Shown here piece by piece: positions 8,556 through 17,667 of a stretch of DNA of 46,532 bases. Made by a program: the position numbers and the translations under genes. Source of the DNA: Desulfobacterales bacterium (GTDB lineage Bacteria; Desulfobacterota; Desulfobacteria; Desulfobacterales; UBA11574); the NCBI GenBank assembly GCA_030145345.1, contig JAQYVT010000014.1, positions 1 through 46,532 on the forward strand, read 5' to 3'. The stretch's first letter is position 1. Every line of letters begins with the position of its first letter. The notes beneath the pieces were generated by a model that saw only the letters and a program-made list of their open reading frames with translations, was not told the origin of the DNA and ran no database searches.

Positions 8556-10394
8556 GTGATCAAACGAAAATTAATGCTGGGGAACGAGGCAATTGCGCTG
8601 GGTCTGATGGAAAACGGCTGCACAATGGCAACCTCATATCCAGGGACTCCGGCTTCGGAAATTCTCGCTTCATTTGCTGCGTTGCAAAAAGAAGAATCGA
8701 TGCCGAGGCACGTCCAGTGGGCGGTTAACGAGAAGGTCGCCTTTGAAATTGCCTATGCAGGAAGTATGACCGGACTGCGCGCCGCCGTCAGCATGAAACA
8801 GGTGGGTCTGAATGTGGCATCCGATTCTCTGATGAGCGCGGCATACCTTGGCGTAACCGGTGGCTTCGTGGTGATCAGTGCGGATGATCCGGGACCCCAT
8901 TCTTCACAGACCGAGCAGGACAGCAGGCTCATGGCCATGATGGCAAAGATCCCGGTCCTCGATCCGGATTCTCCCCTGCAGGCAAAAGAGATGGTCGCCA
9001 CCGCCTTCGAACTTTCCGAGACCTTTGAGATTCCCGTGATGCTGCGCCCCACCACAAGGGTCTGTCATGCCCGGCAGGATATTCAACCGGGAAAGATCCA
9101 GTGGCATCCAAGGGAAATCGATTTTCAAAAAGATCCTGCCCGGTGGGCGGCGACACCTAAATTTCGGTTTCATCTGCATCAAGCGCTGGAGAAAAAGCTC
9201 GACGCCATTGCCGGCTATCCGAAAACAGCACCGATCCGGCTCAATGCCGGGGCCAATGCTTCAAAAGCGCTGATCGTATCCGGTGTGGCAGCCGGCCATG
9301 CCAAAGAAATCATGAAAGATCTAAATCTGTGGGACCGGATCCCCATGTATCAGGTGCTGCAGCCGTTCCCGTTGCACAAAGATTTCGTCTCTCACATGAT
9401 CGACACCTATGATGAGATTCTGGTGGTCGAAGAGACGACCGGGATCATTGAGATGCAGCTGGCGGACCGCCATCGCATCAAGGGAAAGCTGACCGGTTCG
9501 GTCCCCCGGGTCGGAGAACTTCTCCCTGAGACCGTCCAAAAGATCATCAGCGAGTTTGCCGGTCTGGAACCAGTGAAAATCGATGCGGGGTCGGATCCCG
9601 GCGTCCGCCCGACACTCTGCGCAGGCTGCCCCCACCGGGCGGCGTTTTTTGCCATTAAAAAGGCGGCGCCAAAGGGGATATATCCCAGCGATATCGGATG
9701 TTACACCCTTGGGCTAAACCTCGGCGCGGTGGACACCGTCCTTTGCATGGGGGCCGCTGTCAGCCAGGCGGCGGGCTTTTACCATGCGTTCAAGAATGAA
9801 AAAAAACCACCGGACATTGTGGCGACCATCGGGGATTCGACGTTTTTTCATGCCGGCGTCCCGGCGCTGATCGATGCGGTGGTTCAGAAGGTGTCTTTTG
9901 TACTGGTAATTCTTGACAACCGAACCACCGCAATGACCGGAAATCAGCCCACACCGGCCGTGGGCCTGGGGGCCGGTGGAGAGCCCCTGAATTCCGTTGA
10001 GATTGAGGCACTGGTCGAAGGATGCGGCGTTAAATTTTGCCGGGTCCAAGACCCTTACAACCTGAACGAATTTATATCCCTGCTTAAAGATGCGGTAAAA
10101 TACAGCAGAGAACACGGACCGGCGGTGGTTATTTCGAGGCATCCCTGTCTGATTGACCGGCTCAGAAAAGAAAAACCGGCCCATCGTCCGATCCAGGTCC
10201 AAGTTTCAGATGAATGCGACGGCTGCGGCTTCTGCGTCAATCATTTTGAATGTCCGGCGCTGGTTTTGGATGAAGAAGCAGAGCAGGTAAATATCGACCC
10301 CATCTTGTGCAATGGGTGCGGCGTATGCATCGGTGTTTGTCCAAAAAATTCTATCAAGGAAAAGGGAAAAGATCGTTCCGAAAGCACGAAATAG
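8556..10394 (+). CDS. iorA: Indolepyruvate:ferredoxin oxidoreductase, alpha subunit
   Basis: A 612-residue protein with the IorA layout: N-terminal pyrimidine-binding domain (LMLGNEAIALGLMENGCTMATSYPGTPASE), a central transketolase-C-like part, a thiamine diphosphate domain (GDSTFFHAGVPALIDAV and a downstream NRTTAMTG motif), and a C-terminal ferredoxin domain with two four-cysteine motifs, CDGCGFC...C and CNGCGVCIGVCP. It oxidatively decarboxylates aryl pyruvates to arylacetyl-CoA with ferredoxin as acceptor; the reaction is reversible and can serve synthesis from arylacetates. The start is GTG 8556 with AGAGGA five bases upstream. It follows the Trp attenuator and is followed 91 bases later by iorB. 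Confidence 0.92.
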   Translation: MIKRKLMLGNEAIALGLMENGCTMATSYPGTPASEILASFAALQKEESMPRHVQWAVNEKVAFEIAYAGSMTGLRAAVSMKQVGLNVASDSLMSAAYLGVTGGFVVISADDPGPHSSQTEQDSRLMAMMAKIPVLDPDSPLQAKEMVATAFELSETFEIPVMLRPTTRVCHARQDIQPGKIQWHPREIDFQKDPARWAATPKFRFHLHQALEKKLDAIAGYPKTAPIRLNAGANASKALIVSGVAAGHAKEIMKDLNLWDRIPMYQVLQPFPLHKDFVSHMIDTYDEILVVEETTGIIEMQLADRHRIKGKLTGSVPRVGELLPETVQKIISEFAGLEPVKIDAGSDPGVRPTLCAGCPHRAAFFAIKKAAPKGIYPSDIGCYTLGLNLGAVDTVLCMGAAVSQAAGFYHAFKNEKKPPDIVATIGDSTFFHAGVPALIDAVVQKVSFVLVILDNRTTAMTGNQPTPAVGLGAGGEPLNSVEIEALVEGCGVKFCRVQDPYNLNEFISLLKDAVKYSREHGPAVVISRHPCLIDRLRKEKPAHRPIQVQVSDECDGCGFCVNHFECPALVLDEEAEQVNIDPILCNGCGVCIGVCPKNSIKEKGKDRSESTK

Positions 10395-10485
10395 GCTTTC
10401 GGAATCATCGGTAAATGGAACCGTCCTTTTAGCGTTTTAAAATAGGTTGGTTTATAGATAGCGTAAATTGAGAATAATCGGAAGT

Positions 10486-11052
10486 ATGAGCGGATCCATG
10501 AAACAGCAGATTGTTATCAGCGGCGTGGGCGGCCAGGGCGTCCTTTTTGTCACGCGTCTTCTGGCAGAGGCGGCCATCATGAAGGGATTTTCAGTCTTTA
10601 CCTCGGAAACCCACGGCATGGCCCAGCGGGGCGGAACGGTTTTATCACATCTTAAGGTGGGGAACTTTTCCAGCCCCTTGATACGGCCCGCCAATGCGGA
10701 CGGTTTGCTGGCATTAAAAGCGGGCGGTTTAAACCAGCACGGTCTTTATCTGAAGCCCCATGCTTGGGCTGCCGTGAACCGTCGTGAAGATGTTGTTCAG
10801 GATTCTGAATCGCCGGTGTTTGCGGTGGATGCGGATGAACTGGCACAGCGTATTCATCAACCGAAGTCCGTTAACTTGATCCTGCTCGGGTTTACCATTG
10901 GCGTTGTTTCAACAGCGGTGGAAAACCGTCTTTTCTGCTCCCTAGAGGATCTAAAAGCGGTTCTTGAAAAAAGTCTGGCAGGTAAAAAGAAGATGCTGGG
11001 CGATGCCATAACGGCGCTGGAAACAGGGTATAATGGATTGAGAACCATTTAG
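10486..11052 (+). CDS. iorB: Indolepyruvate:ferredoxin oxidoreductase, beta subunit
   Basis: The product (188 residues from ATG 10486) is the gamma-domain subunit of 2-oxoacid:ferredoxin oxidoreductases: KQQIVISGVGGQGVLFVTRLLAEAA, then SETHGMAQRGGTVLSHLKVG, both family signatures. It completes the IorAB enzyme with the upstream gene. In-frame alternatives are TTG 10468 and ATG 10498; none has an ideal Shine-Dalgarno, and the second ATG gives the shortest family-like start. The stop is followed one base later by a second copy of the hairpin repeat, which could end the transcript. Confidence 0.9.
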   Translation: MSGSMKQQIVISGVGGQGVLFVTRLLAEAAIMKGFSVFTSETHGMAQRGGTVLSHLKVGNFSSPLIRPANADGLLALKAGGLNQHGLYLKPHAWAAVNRREDVVQDSESPVFAVDADELAQRIHQPKSVNLILLGFTIGVVSTAVENRLFCSLEDLKAVLEKSLAGKKKMLGDAITALETGYNGLRTI

Positions 11053-11192
11053 AAGCTATCTCAAAATAATCTATTGGCCCAATCTCGGCGTTGGAGCCTC
11101 GTTTTAAGTCCTCGACATACTTGAGTATGCCTGCGGGTTAAAACTCGGCTCCGCCTTGATCTTGAACCAAAATCTTTATTTTGAGATGGCTT
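11053..11192. repeat. ~140-bp hairpin repeat, copy 2
   Basis: The ends AAGCTATCTCAAAATAA (11053-11069) and TTATTTTGAGATGGCTT (11176-11192) are inverted complements with one mismatch. The centre has TTTTAAGTCCTCGACATAC facing GTATGCCTGCGGGTTAAAA. Core words and length match copy 1 at 7967-8108, but the terminal arms differ, so arms seem to evolve by compensatory change. It begins directly after the iorB stop. Confidence 0.75.
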
Positions 11193-11305
11193 ATAGTTCT
11201 GTGAAAAAACATTCCGGACACGCCTTCCGGTGATCCGGCGTATCTGAATGCAGTATTTTTTCAAAGCGCCAATATGTTGTATCGAAGTAACGTTAGGAGT
11301 TTATC

Positions 11306-12607
11306 ATGAGTTTTATCCCGAAAAATTTAACCGAAGACCAGTTAAAAAAGATCCAGCTCGATGGCCTTAAATGGACCGTGGGCCACGTGTATAACCATTC
11401 ACCCTTTTACCGTAAAAAACTGGACAACGCAGGCATTAAACCCGAAGATATCCGTTCCCTCGATGATATCCAACACCTGCCCCTTACCGATAAAGATGAA
11501 TTGCAGAAAGAATATCCTTTTCCTTTGCGTTCCGTTCCATTCGAGGACATCGTTCGGATTCATGCCTCTTCAGGGACGACGGGGAAGCGAAAGGTGCTCT
11601 GCTACACCCAAAAAGATGTCGATGTGTGGGCCGATATTTTTGCCCGGTGTTATGAAACAGCGGGTTTAACCCGCAAAGACCGGGTGCAAATCGCCGTGGG
11701 ATACGGCTTGTGGACCGCCGGCGTCGGATTTCAAGCCGGCTGTGAAAGATTCGGGGCCATGGCGGTGCCCCTGGGTCCGGCCAATGCGGATATGCACTGT
11801 GAAATGTTGGTGGATATGGAGACGACGGTTTTCTGTTCCACGGCATCCATGGCATTGCTCATGGCAGAAGAGATTCATAAACGGGACCTCTTGTCAAAAA
11901 TAAAGGTCAAAAAGATTATCCTGGGGGCGGAACGCCACAGCGATGCCATGAGAGCGCGCATAAAAGAACTGATGGGGGTGGACCATATTTTTGATATTTA
12001 TGGATTGACGGAACTTTACGGCCCGGGAACGGGGCTCGATTGCCATCTTCACAATGGAATCCATTACTGGGCCGACCATTTTATTTTTGAAATTCTCGAT
12101 CCGGTTTCATTAAAACCGGTTTCCGACGGCCAGCAGGGCGAGCTCGTCGTGACGACATTGCGCAAAGAGGGCAGCCCGTTGATTCGCTACCGCACCTATG
12201 ACGTTACCCGAATTATGGATGGGGCGTGTCCCTGCGGTTCACCGTTTCCCATGCATGACCGGATCCTCGGCCGCACGGATGATATGTTCATCTACAAGGC
12301 GGTCAATATCTATCCGAGCCAGATCGATCATGTTTTGAGCCACCTTGACGGAATCGCCAGTGAATTCCAGATATATCTCAAACAGCGTGAAAGCGGACGG
12401 GACATGATGCTCATTAAAGTGGAACGGGAAGCAGGATCGAAAAACGCAGATGATGATCCATTGGCCGAACACGTGGCAACAGAGATCCGGCGCAAAATCC
12501 TGGTAAGGTGCCAGGTGGAGATCGTCGATTATGGATCCCTGCCGCGGACAGAGCGAAAAAGCCGGCGGGTCTTTGATCTAAGAAATAACGGTACAACTGC
12601 TGTTTAA
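11306..12607 (+). CDS. paaK: Phenylacetate-CoA ligase (AMP-forming)
   Basis: A 433-residue member of the PaaK family of adenylate-forming enzymes. The phosphate-binding loop HASSGTTGKRK is at about residues 86-96, YGLTELYGPG near 230-240 is the A5 motif, and the C-terminal small domain includes GRTDDMFIYKAVNIYPSQID. It activates phenylacetate or related arylacetates (including indoleacetate) to the CoA thioester with ATP. In anaerobes this enzyme is commonly encoded beside iorAB, recycling arylacetates formed by or consumed by that enzyme. A TAGGAGTT Shine-Dalgarno precedes the ATG. A separate promoter is likely because the repeat at 11053 separates it from iorB. Confidence 0.92.
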   Translation: MSFIPKNLTEDQLKKIQLDGLKWTVGHVYNHSPFYRKKLDNAGIKPEDIRSLDDIQHLPLTDKDELQKEYPFPLRSVPFEDIVRIHASSGTTGKRKVLCYTQKDVDVWADIFARCYETAGLTRKDRVQIAVGYGLWTAGVGFQAGCERFGAMAVPLGPANADMHCEMLVDMETTVFCSTASMALLMAEEIHKRDLLSKIKVKKIILGAERHSDAMRARIKELMGVDHIFDIYGLTELYGPGTGLDCHLHNGIHYWADHFIFEILDPVSLKPVSDGQQGELVVTTLRKEGSPLIRYRTYDVTRIMDGACPCGSPFPMHDRILGRTDDMFIYKAVNIYPSQIDHVLSHLDGIASEFQIYLKQRESGRDMMLIKVEREAGSKNADDDPLAEHVATEIRRKILVRCQVEIVDYGSLPRTERKSRRVFDLRNNGTTAV

Positions 12608-12686
12608 CCCGACTTTTTTTGAACAATCCGGATTAGAACGAAAACTTTTAAATGATCCGCGCACGGATTGGGGAGCATTGTTTGTT

Positions 12687-13460
12687 GTGAGTCGTCCCAA
12701 TTACATTCTTGAAATAAATAGCATTTCTAAAAATTTTGGGGGACTGCAGGCGATCACCCGTTTGTCATTCAATGTCGAGGAAGGCTTGATTTTTTCTATT
12801 ATTGGTCCAAACGGTGCAGGGAAAACCACAGCGATCAATCTGATTACAAGCATGTATCCGCCGACATCCGGCGAAATCTTATTTGAGGGCCAGAAACTGT
12901 TTAGAAAAAAACCGTATCAAGTGGCCCTCATGGGGATCGGTAGAACTTTCCAGAATATACAAGTTTTCCAGAAGATGTCCGTTCGAGAAAATGTCATGGT
13001 GGGATGTCATACCCAGAGCGATTCCGGATTTTTAAGGTGCCTTATGCATACGCCCTCGGTGTGGAAAGAAGAGAAGGTCATTCGGCAAAAAACCGATGCC
13101 GTTTTAAAATTTTTAGACCTCGATTCCAAAGCGGATATGCTGGTCGGCGGTCTTCCCTATGGAGTTCAAAAACGGGTGGAGATTGCTCGGGCACTGGCCA
13201 TTGAACCCAAACTTCTTCTTCTGGACGAACCGGTGGCCGGCCTTAATTTGCAGGAAACCGAAGAGATGGCGGGCACGATTCTCAAAATCAGGGACACGGG
13301 GATAACCGTCATTCTGGTGGAACACGATATGAATCTGATTATGGGTATTTCCAATAGGATTACCGTGTTGGATTATGGGAAAAAAATTGCCGAAGGAAGC
13401 GCCAAAGAGATACAGAACAACCCCAAAGTCATAGACGCCTATCTGGGAAAGGAATTGTAA
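12687..13460 (+). CDS. livG: Branched-chain amino-acid ABC transporter ATP-binding protein LivG
   Basis: About 257 residues. Walker A GPNGAGKTT, Q-loop RTFQNIQVF, a degenerate signature LPYGVQKRVEIARAL and Walker B LLLLDEPVAGL are all present, and the long LivG-type insertion after the Q-loop and the C-terminal NNPKVIDAYLG tail identify the subfamily. GTG 12687 is chosen because GGGAG lies 11 bases upstream; TTG 12678 is in frame but only two bases from that GGGAG. It is the first gene of livG-livF-livJ-livH-livM, an importer of branched-chain or other hydrophobic amino acids. Next to ior/paaK genes it may import aromatic amino acids or arylacids; that is inference. Confidence 0.9.
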   Translation: MSRPNYILEINSISKNFGGLQAITRLSFNVEEGLIFSIIGPNGAGKTTAINLITSMYPPTSGEILFEGQKLFRKKPYQVALMGIGRTFQNIQVFQKMSVRENVMVGCHTQSDSGFLRCLMHTPSVWKEEKVIRQKTDAVLKFLDLDSKADMLVGGLPYGVQKRVEIARALAIEPKLLLLDEPVAGLNLQETEEMAGTILKIRDTGITVILVEHDMNLIMGISNRITVLDYGKKIAEGSAKEIQNNPKVIDAYLGKEL

Positions 13461-13466
13461 GGAACC

Positions 13467-14186
13467 GTGCTGGTAATCGATGGCATAAGTGCCTACTATG
13501 GCGGTGTTCGAGCCCTCGATAAGATTTCTCTTGTACTGGAGGAAGGAGAAATTTTGGCGCTAATCGGTGGAAACGGCGCCGGTAAGACGACAATTTTAAA
13601 CCTTATCTCCGGTATTATCAAGCCTACCCATGGAACGATAATGCTTAGGGGAGAAGATATCGGATCTTTTTCCCCTGAGAGGATCGTTGAGCTGGGTATT
13701 ATCCAAGTTCCCGAAGGCAGACATCTTTTCGGACCGTTAACGGTCCAGGAGAATCTTGAGATCGGGGCGTATCGGCGGCGAGGGCGGCAAAACAAAAAAA
13801 AGATATCAGACGATTTTGAGCATATATTACAGCTTTTTCCGGTTCTCGGAAAACGGCTTAAACAACGAGCGGAGACACTCAGCGGTGGAGAACAGCAGAT
13901 GTTGGCCATCGGCAGGGGATTGATGGGAAGACCGCTTCTTTTGCTTCTAGATGAACCATCCTTAGGTCTTGCGCCGCTGGTGATGCAAGAAATTATCTCT
14001 ATTATTGGAAGACTTAGACAGGAGGGGACCACGATTCTTTTGGTCGAGCAGAATGCAAGAGCGGCGCTCAAGATCGCTGATCGCGCGTATGTCTTGGAAG
14101 CCGGAAAAATGCGCCTTCAGGGAAGCGCAGCGGATCTTCTTGAGAATGTGGAATTAAAAAAAGCATATCTGGGAAACGGGTCGTAA
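13467..14186 (+). CDS. livF: Branched-chain amino-acid ABC transporter ATP-binding protein LivF
   Basis: A 239-residue ABC ATPase: Walker A GGNGAGKTT, IQVPEGRHLFGPLTVQENL (the LivF-specific Q-loop region), signature LSGGEQQMLAIGRGLM, Walker B LLLLDEPSLGL and a switch His replaced by the LivF-typical VEQNA. It pairs with LivG to energise transport through LivH/LivM. It starts at GTG 13467, six bases after the livG stop, with AAGGA overlapping that stop region, so the two are co-translated. The length is normal for the family. Confidence 0.93.
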   Translation: MLVIDGISAYYGGVRALDKISLVLEEGEILALIGGNGAGKTTILNLISGIIKPTHGTIMLRGEDIGSFSPERIVELGIIQVPEGRHLFGPLTVQENLEIGAYRRRGRQNKKKISDDFEHILQLFPVLGKRLKQRAETLSGGEQQMLAIGRGLMGRPLLLLLDEPSLGLAPLVMQEIISIIGRLRQEGTTILLVEQNARAALKIADRAYVLEAGKMRLQGSAADLLENVELKKAYLGNGS

Positions 14187-14260
14187 AAAGGAAGGGGGGT
14201 GAAAAGAAATATCTATCAATGCCGGGAACGTATATACGAAAACGAATTGGGAGGAAAAAA

Positions 14261-15436
14261 ATGAACAGAAGATTATTGACACTCGTTGTAATGGTTATCA
14301 CCGTCAGTTTTATGGTAGGATCGTCACTCTGCTATAGTGCCGAGCCTATTAAAATTGCAGGAATTTTTGCGCTGACCGGCCGTGCTGCTCATATTGGAAC
14401 AGCGCAGAAGGATGCCGTATTGCTTGCCATCGATGAGGCAAATCAACAGGGAGGCATCAACGGCCGCATGCTGGAAATGGTGATGGAAGACACGGAAAGC
14501 AACCCCACCAAGGCGGTTATGGCCTTGAAAAAAATTCTGGAATCCCAAGACGTGGTGGCGATTATCGGACCGACACTGACCGGAACGGCCATGGCCATGA
14601 GGGGTTTCATTGAAAAGGAAAAGATTCCCGCCTTCATGCATTCAGGGGGGGACGTTATTTTAAAGGCGCCGCTCGACAAAAAAGATCCAAACTCAATGCC
14701 GAAATGGACGTTTAAATCACCGTATAAAGCGGCAGATGCAATGGGCAAGATCTGCCAGTATATGAACAAGCACGGCATCAAAAAAATAGGCTTCGTCTAC
14801 TCCAACGAAGGGTTCGGAAAAGACGGGCTCAGAAACGTAAAGGTCCAGGCACCGAAGTACGGGGTAGAGATTGTTGCCCAAGAGGCCTTTCAGCCCAAAG
14901 ACATCGATATGACCGCACAATTGACCCGTATCAACGCCAAGGGCGTCGATGCGATCATTGCCTGGACAGTGGGTCCAGCCATGGGAATCATCGCCAAAAA
15001 TATCAAACAGTTGGGTATCAAGGCGCCCCTGTTTGAATGCCACGGCGCCGGAGATCCTATCTTTTGGAAGGTTGCCGGTGAGTCCGGTGAGGGGGTGATG
15101 ATGCCTTCTACCAAAATTGTTGTGGGTGATCAACTTCCCGACAGCGACATCCAGAAAAAAAAGGTTTTAGACTATGTGAAGGCGTATCAGACAAAATTCA
15201 ATCGAGAGCCCGGCACCATGGTTGCCTATGGCGCGGATGCGGCGTTCATTATTATAGATGCGATTAAAAAGGTCGGGCCCGACCGGGCGAAAATCCGGGA
15301 TGCCATTGAGAATACAACGGGTTATGTGGGTATCAGCGGCATCTACAATATCAGCCCGCAGGATCATAACGGGCTGTCCATGGACGACATCGTCATGATC
15401 AAAGCCACCAAAGGGGGCTGGAAACTGCTCGATTAG
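14261..15436 (+). CDS. livJ: Periplasmic substrate-binding protein of the Liv transporter
   Basis: The correct start is ATG 14261, preceded by GGGAGGAAAAAA; the open frame upstream of it is not coding. The 391-residue product has a signal peptide (MNRRLLTLVVMVITVSFMVGS, cleavage about residue 25) followed by the type I periplasmic binding fold: IKIAGIFALTGRAAHIGTAQKDAVLLAIDEAN, and VVAIIGPTLTGTAMAMRGFIE around the ligand cleft. It captures the substrate for LivHMGF. The binding-protein family (LivJ/LivK, peripla_BP_6) covers branched-chain, aromatic and aliphatic amides, so the ligand is not determined here. A hairpin follows its stop. Confidence 0.88.
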   Translation: MNRRLLTLVVMVITVSFMVGSSLCYSAEPIKIAGIFALTGRAAHIGTAQKDAVLLAIDEANQQGGINGRMLEMVMEDTESNPTKAVMALKKILESQDVVAIIGPTLTGTAMAMRGFIEKEKIPAFMHSGGDVILKAPLDKKDPNSMPKWTFKSPYKAADAMGKICQYMNKHGIKKIGFVYSNEGFGKDGLRNVKVQAPKYGVEIVAQEAFQPKDIDMTAQLTRINAKGVDAIIAWTVGPAMGIIAKNIKQLGIKAPLFECHGAGDPIFWKVAGESGEGVMMPSTKIVVGDQLPDSDIQKKKVLDYVKAYQTKFNREPGTMVAYGADAAFIIIDAIKKVGPDRAKIRDAIENTTGYVGISGIYNISPQDHNGLSMDDIVMIKATKGGWKLLD

Positions 15437-15460
15437 AAGATTAACCCAATCATGCCCACT

Positions 15461-15497
15461 CTTCCCTCCCTTAGCCGTTAAGATGAAGGGAGGGGAG
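15461..15497 (+). terminator. Inter-gene hairpin between livJ and livH
   Basis: CTTCCCTCCCTT (15461-15472) pairs with AAGGGAGGGGAG (15486-15497) with one G-U pair. No T run follows, so it is not a full terminator. Such hairpins after binding-protein genes typically stabilise the upstream mRNA and reduce readthrough to the permease genes. Confidence 0.6.
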
Positions 15498-15513
15498 GGG
15501 AAAAAATAACCTT

Positions 15514-16401
15514 ATGGATTTTTCCCAACAAATCGCCCAATATATCATCACCGGCTTAACCATTGGCGCTATTTACGCCATTGTGGCCATGGGATTTAAT
15601 ATCATCCATAATGCCACCGGAATTGTCAATTTTGCCCAGTGTGAATTCATATCCCTTGGCGGGATGTTTATGTACTCTTTGGCGGTTCTTTTCAAAGTCA
15701 ACTTGATCATCGCCTTTTTTATATCCATGGCCGGTGTTGCGCTTATTGGCGCCCTAATAGAGATGGGACCGATACGGCATGCCCGTTCAAAGGAGATCAT
15801 CATTCTTATTTTTCTGACCATCGGGTTGTCGGAAATTCTCCGGGGAGCGGCCCAGGAGGTGTGGGGGACTGACAATGTGGGCGTCCCCGCCTTTTCAGGC
15901 GAAGCTCCGATTCATCTTCCGGGGGGTGCTGCCATAGTACCCCAGCACCTCTGGATATTTGCCATTACCGTGATGGTCATGCTGATGCTCCGTTATTTTT
16001 TTAAAAAAACATTAATGGGCAAGGCCATGCGGGCAACAGCGGTGAATCGAAGGGCGGCGGCGTTAGCGGGGATTTCCGTTAATCGTATGGTCCTATTCTC
16101 CTTTGCATTCAGCGGTGCGTTGGGGGCGGTGGCCGGAATGATCATCGCACCGATTTCTTCGACGTCCTATGATACGGGCATCATGCTGGGACTGAAGGGA
16201 TTTGCTGCAGCGATTCTGGGTGGGTACGGTAATTTTGCGGGTGCAATTTTAGGCGGAATAATCCTGGGTATTCTGGAATCACTCGGCGCTGGCCTGATCT
16301 CTTCTCAATATAAAGACGCCATCGCATTTTTCGTTCTCCTTTTGGTTCTCTTTCTGAAACCCACAGGGATTATGGGGTATGGAGAATCGGAAAGGGTTTA
16401 G
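15514..16401 (+). CDS. livH: Branched-chain amino-acid ABC transporter permease LivH
   Basis: A 295-residue membrane protein of the LivH family with about eight helices. It contains GLTIGAIYAIVAMGFNIIHNATGIVNFAQCEFISLGG, the conserved first-helix region, and a later AILGGYGNFAGAILGGIILGILE, the EAA-like coupling segment that contacts the ATPases. It forms the membrane pore with LivM. GGAGGGG lies upstream of the ATG, though at longer than usual spacing. Its 3' end overlaps the livM start by 23 bases. Confidence 0.92.
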   Translation: MDFSQQIAQYIITGLTIGAIYAIVAMGFNIIHNATGIVNFAQCEFISLGGMFMYSLAVLFKVNLIIAFFISMAGVALIGALIEMGPIRHARSKEIIILIFLTIGLSEILRGAAQEVWGTDNVGVPAFSGEAPIHLPGGAAIVPQHLWIFAITVMVMLMLRYFFKKTLMGKAMRATAVNRRAAALAGISVNRMVLFSFAFSGALGAVAGMIIAPISSTSYDTGIMLGLKGFAAAILGGYGNFAGAILGGIILGILESLGAGLISSQYKDAIAFFVLLLVLFLKPTGIMGYGESERV

Positions 16402-17446
16402 CCTGAATATATCAAAGGGGCATAATTTTATCCCAATTGAGCGAAAACGTACCATTGAGAGTTGCCTGTTATTGGTTAATAGAATGTTGTTAAAGCAAAA
16501 AGATAACCTTTGTTTCGGGATACTGGCCCTTGTCATTGTTGCCATTCCCATGTTTGTCGAGAGCAAGTACTATTTTATTGTTCTGAACGTGATCGGTCTC
16601 AACACCATCGTGGTTGTGGGGTTGAACCTGTTGATCGGTTTTGCCGGACAAATTTCATTGGGCCATGCTGCGTTTTACGGTCTCGGATCTTATTTTTCAG
16701 GGATACTTACCGTCAACTACGGATTCCCTATGTGGCCGGCGATGCTTGTGGGAATGCTGGCAACGGGAGCTGTGGCATATTTGATCGGATACCCGTCTTT
16801 AAAGCTCCGGGGGCACTATCTGGTAATGGCGACCTTGGGATTCGGTATAATTATCAATATCCTCATGGGCGAGCTGGAGCAATTCACCGGCGGGCATGAC
16901 GGTTTGATGGGGATACCGCCACTGACCATCGGCGGTCTGGCCTTTGATAATGACCTTAAAAATTTTTACCTGATTTGGAGTTTTGTTTTTTTCTTCATGC
17001 TGGCGGCCAGAAATTTACTGAACTCCAGGGTCGGCAGAGCATTGCGCGCTATTCACGGCAGTGAAGTGGCTGCAAATTCCTTGGGCATTAATACGGCCGA
17101 TTATAAAGTTAAGGTTTTTGTCTTGAGCGCCATGTTCGCATCCGTATCCGGCAGTCTTTATGCCCATTACATTACGTTTATCAGTCCCAGTTCCTACGAT
17201 TTTTATTATTCCATCCAGGTCGTGACCATGGTTATCGTCGGCGGTATGGGAAGTCTTTGGGGTTCTCTGTTCGGCGCCGGTATTCTCACCTTTATCTCCG
17301 AAGCACTCCATATCGCCGAACAATATCACATCATTGCATACGGCATTTTTCTATGTCTGGTCCTTGTCTTTTTGCCTGAAGGGATCGTGGTGGGCATTTA
17401 TAATTTCTTCCTAAAGATAAAGACGCGGAAGGCGATAATAAAATGA
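16379..17446 (+). CDS. livM: Branched-chain amino-acid ABC transporter permease LivM
   Basis: A 355-residue permease with the LivM signature VGLNLLIGFAGQISLGHAAFYGLGSYFSGIL and the coupling region VVTMVIVGGMGSLWGSLFGAGIL. ATG 16379 overlaps livH; it adds a polar 45-residue N-terminus before the first helix (LCFGILALVIVAIPMFV), and ATG 16484 is an alternative start nearer the family norm. It is the last gene of the liv operon, with a strong terminator 140 bases beyond the stop. Confidence 0.9.
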   Translation: MENRKGFSLNISKGHNFIPIERKRTIESCLLLVNRMLLKQKDNLCFGILALVIVAIPMFVESKYYFIVLNVIGLNTIVVVGLNLLIGFAGQISLGHAAFYGLGSYFSGILTVNYGFPMWPAMLVGMLATGAVAYLIGYPSLKLRGHYLVMATLGFGIIINILMGELEQFTGGHDGLMGIPPLTIGGLAFDNDLKNFYLIWSFVFFFMLAARNLLNSRVGRALRAIHGSEVAANSLGINTADYKVKVFVLSAMFASVSGSLYAHYITFISPSSYDFYYSIQVVTMVIVGGMGSLWGSLFGAGILTFISEALHIAEQYHIIAYGIFLCLVLVFLPEGIVVGIYNFFLKIKTRKAIIK

Positions 17447-17584
17447 ACGGATCAAAATCGTGGGAAAATCGGAATAGGTTCGAAAAAAATATTTGCGATT
17501 AAAAAAAACCTTGATTAATTGTTTTAGTTCTGTTAGCAAACCTCGAAACGCTGCAAAGAACCTTCGGGTTAAGTCTTATATTGA

Positions 17585-17656
17585 GCCTGGGTCGTAAACC
17601 TTTGATTTGTGCGAGAAAATGTAGCCTCCCACTGATACGGCCCAGGCCTTTTTTTT
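17585..17656 (+). terminator. Terminator of the liv operon
   Basis: GCCTGGGTCGTA (17585-17596) pairs with TACGGCCCAGGC (17636-17647) with one G-U pair, followed by a run of T. The loop is long (39 bases), so the region may also be a folded small RNA. It separates the liv operon from convergent moaA. Confidence 0.6.
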
Positions 17657-17667
17657 GAACTCCTTTT

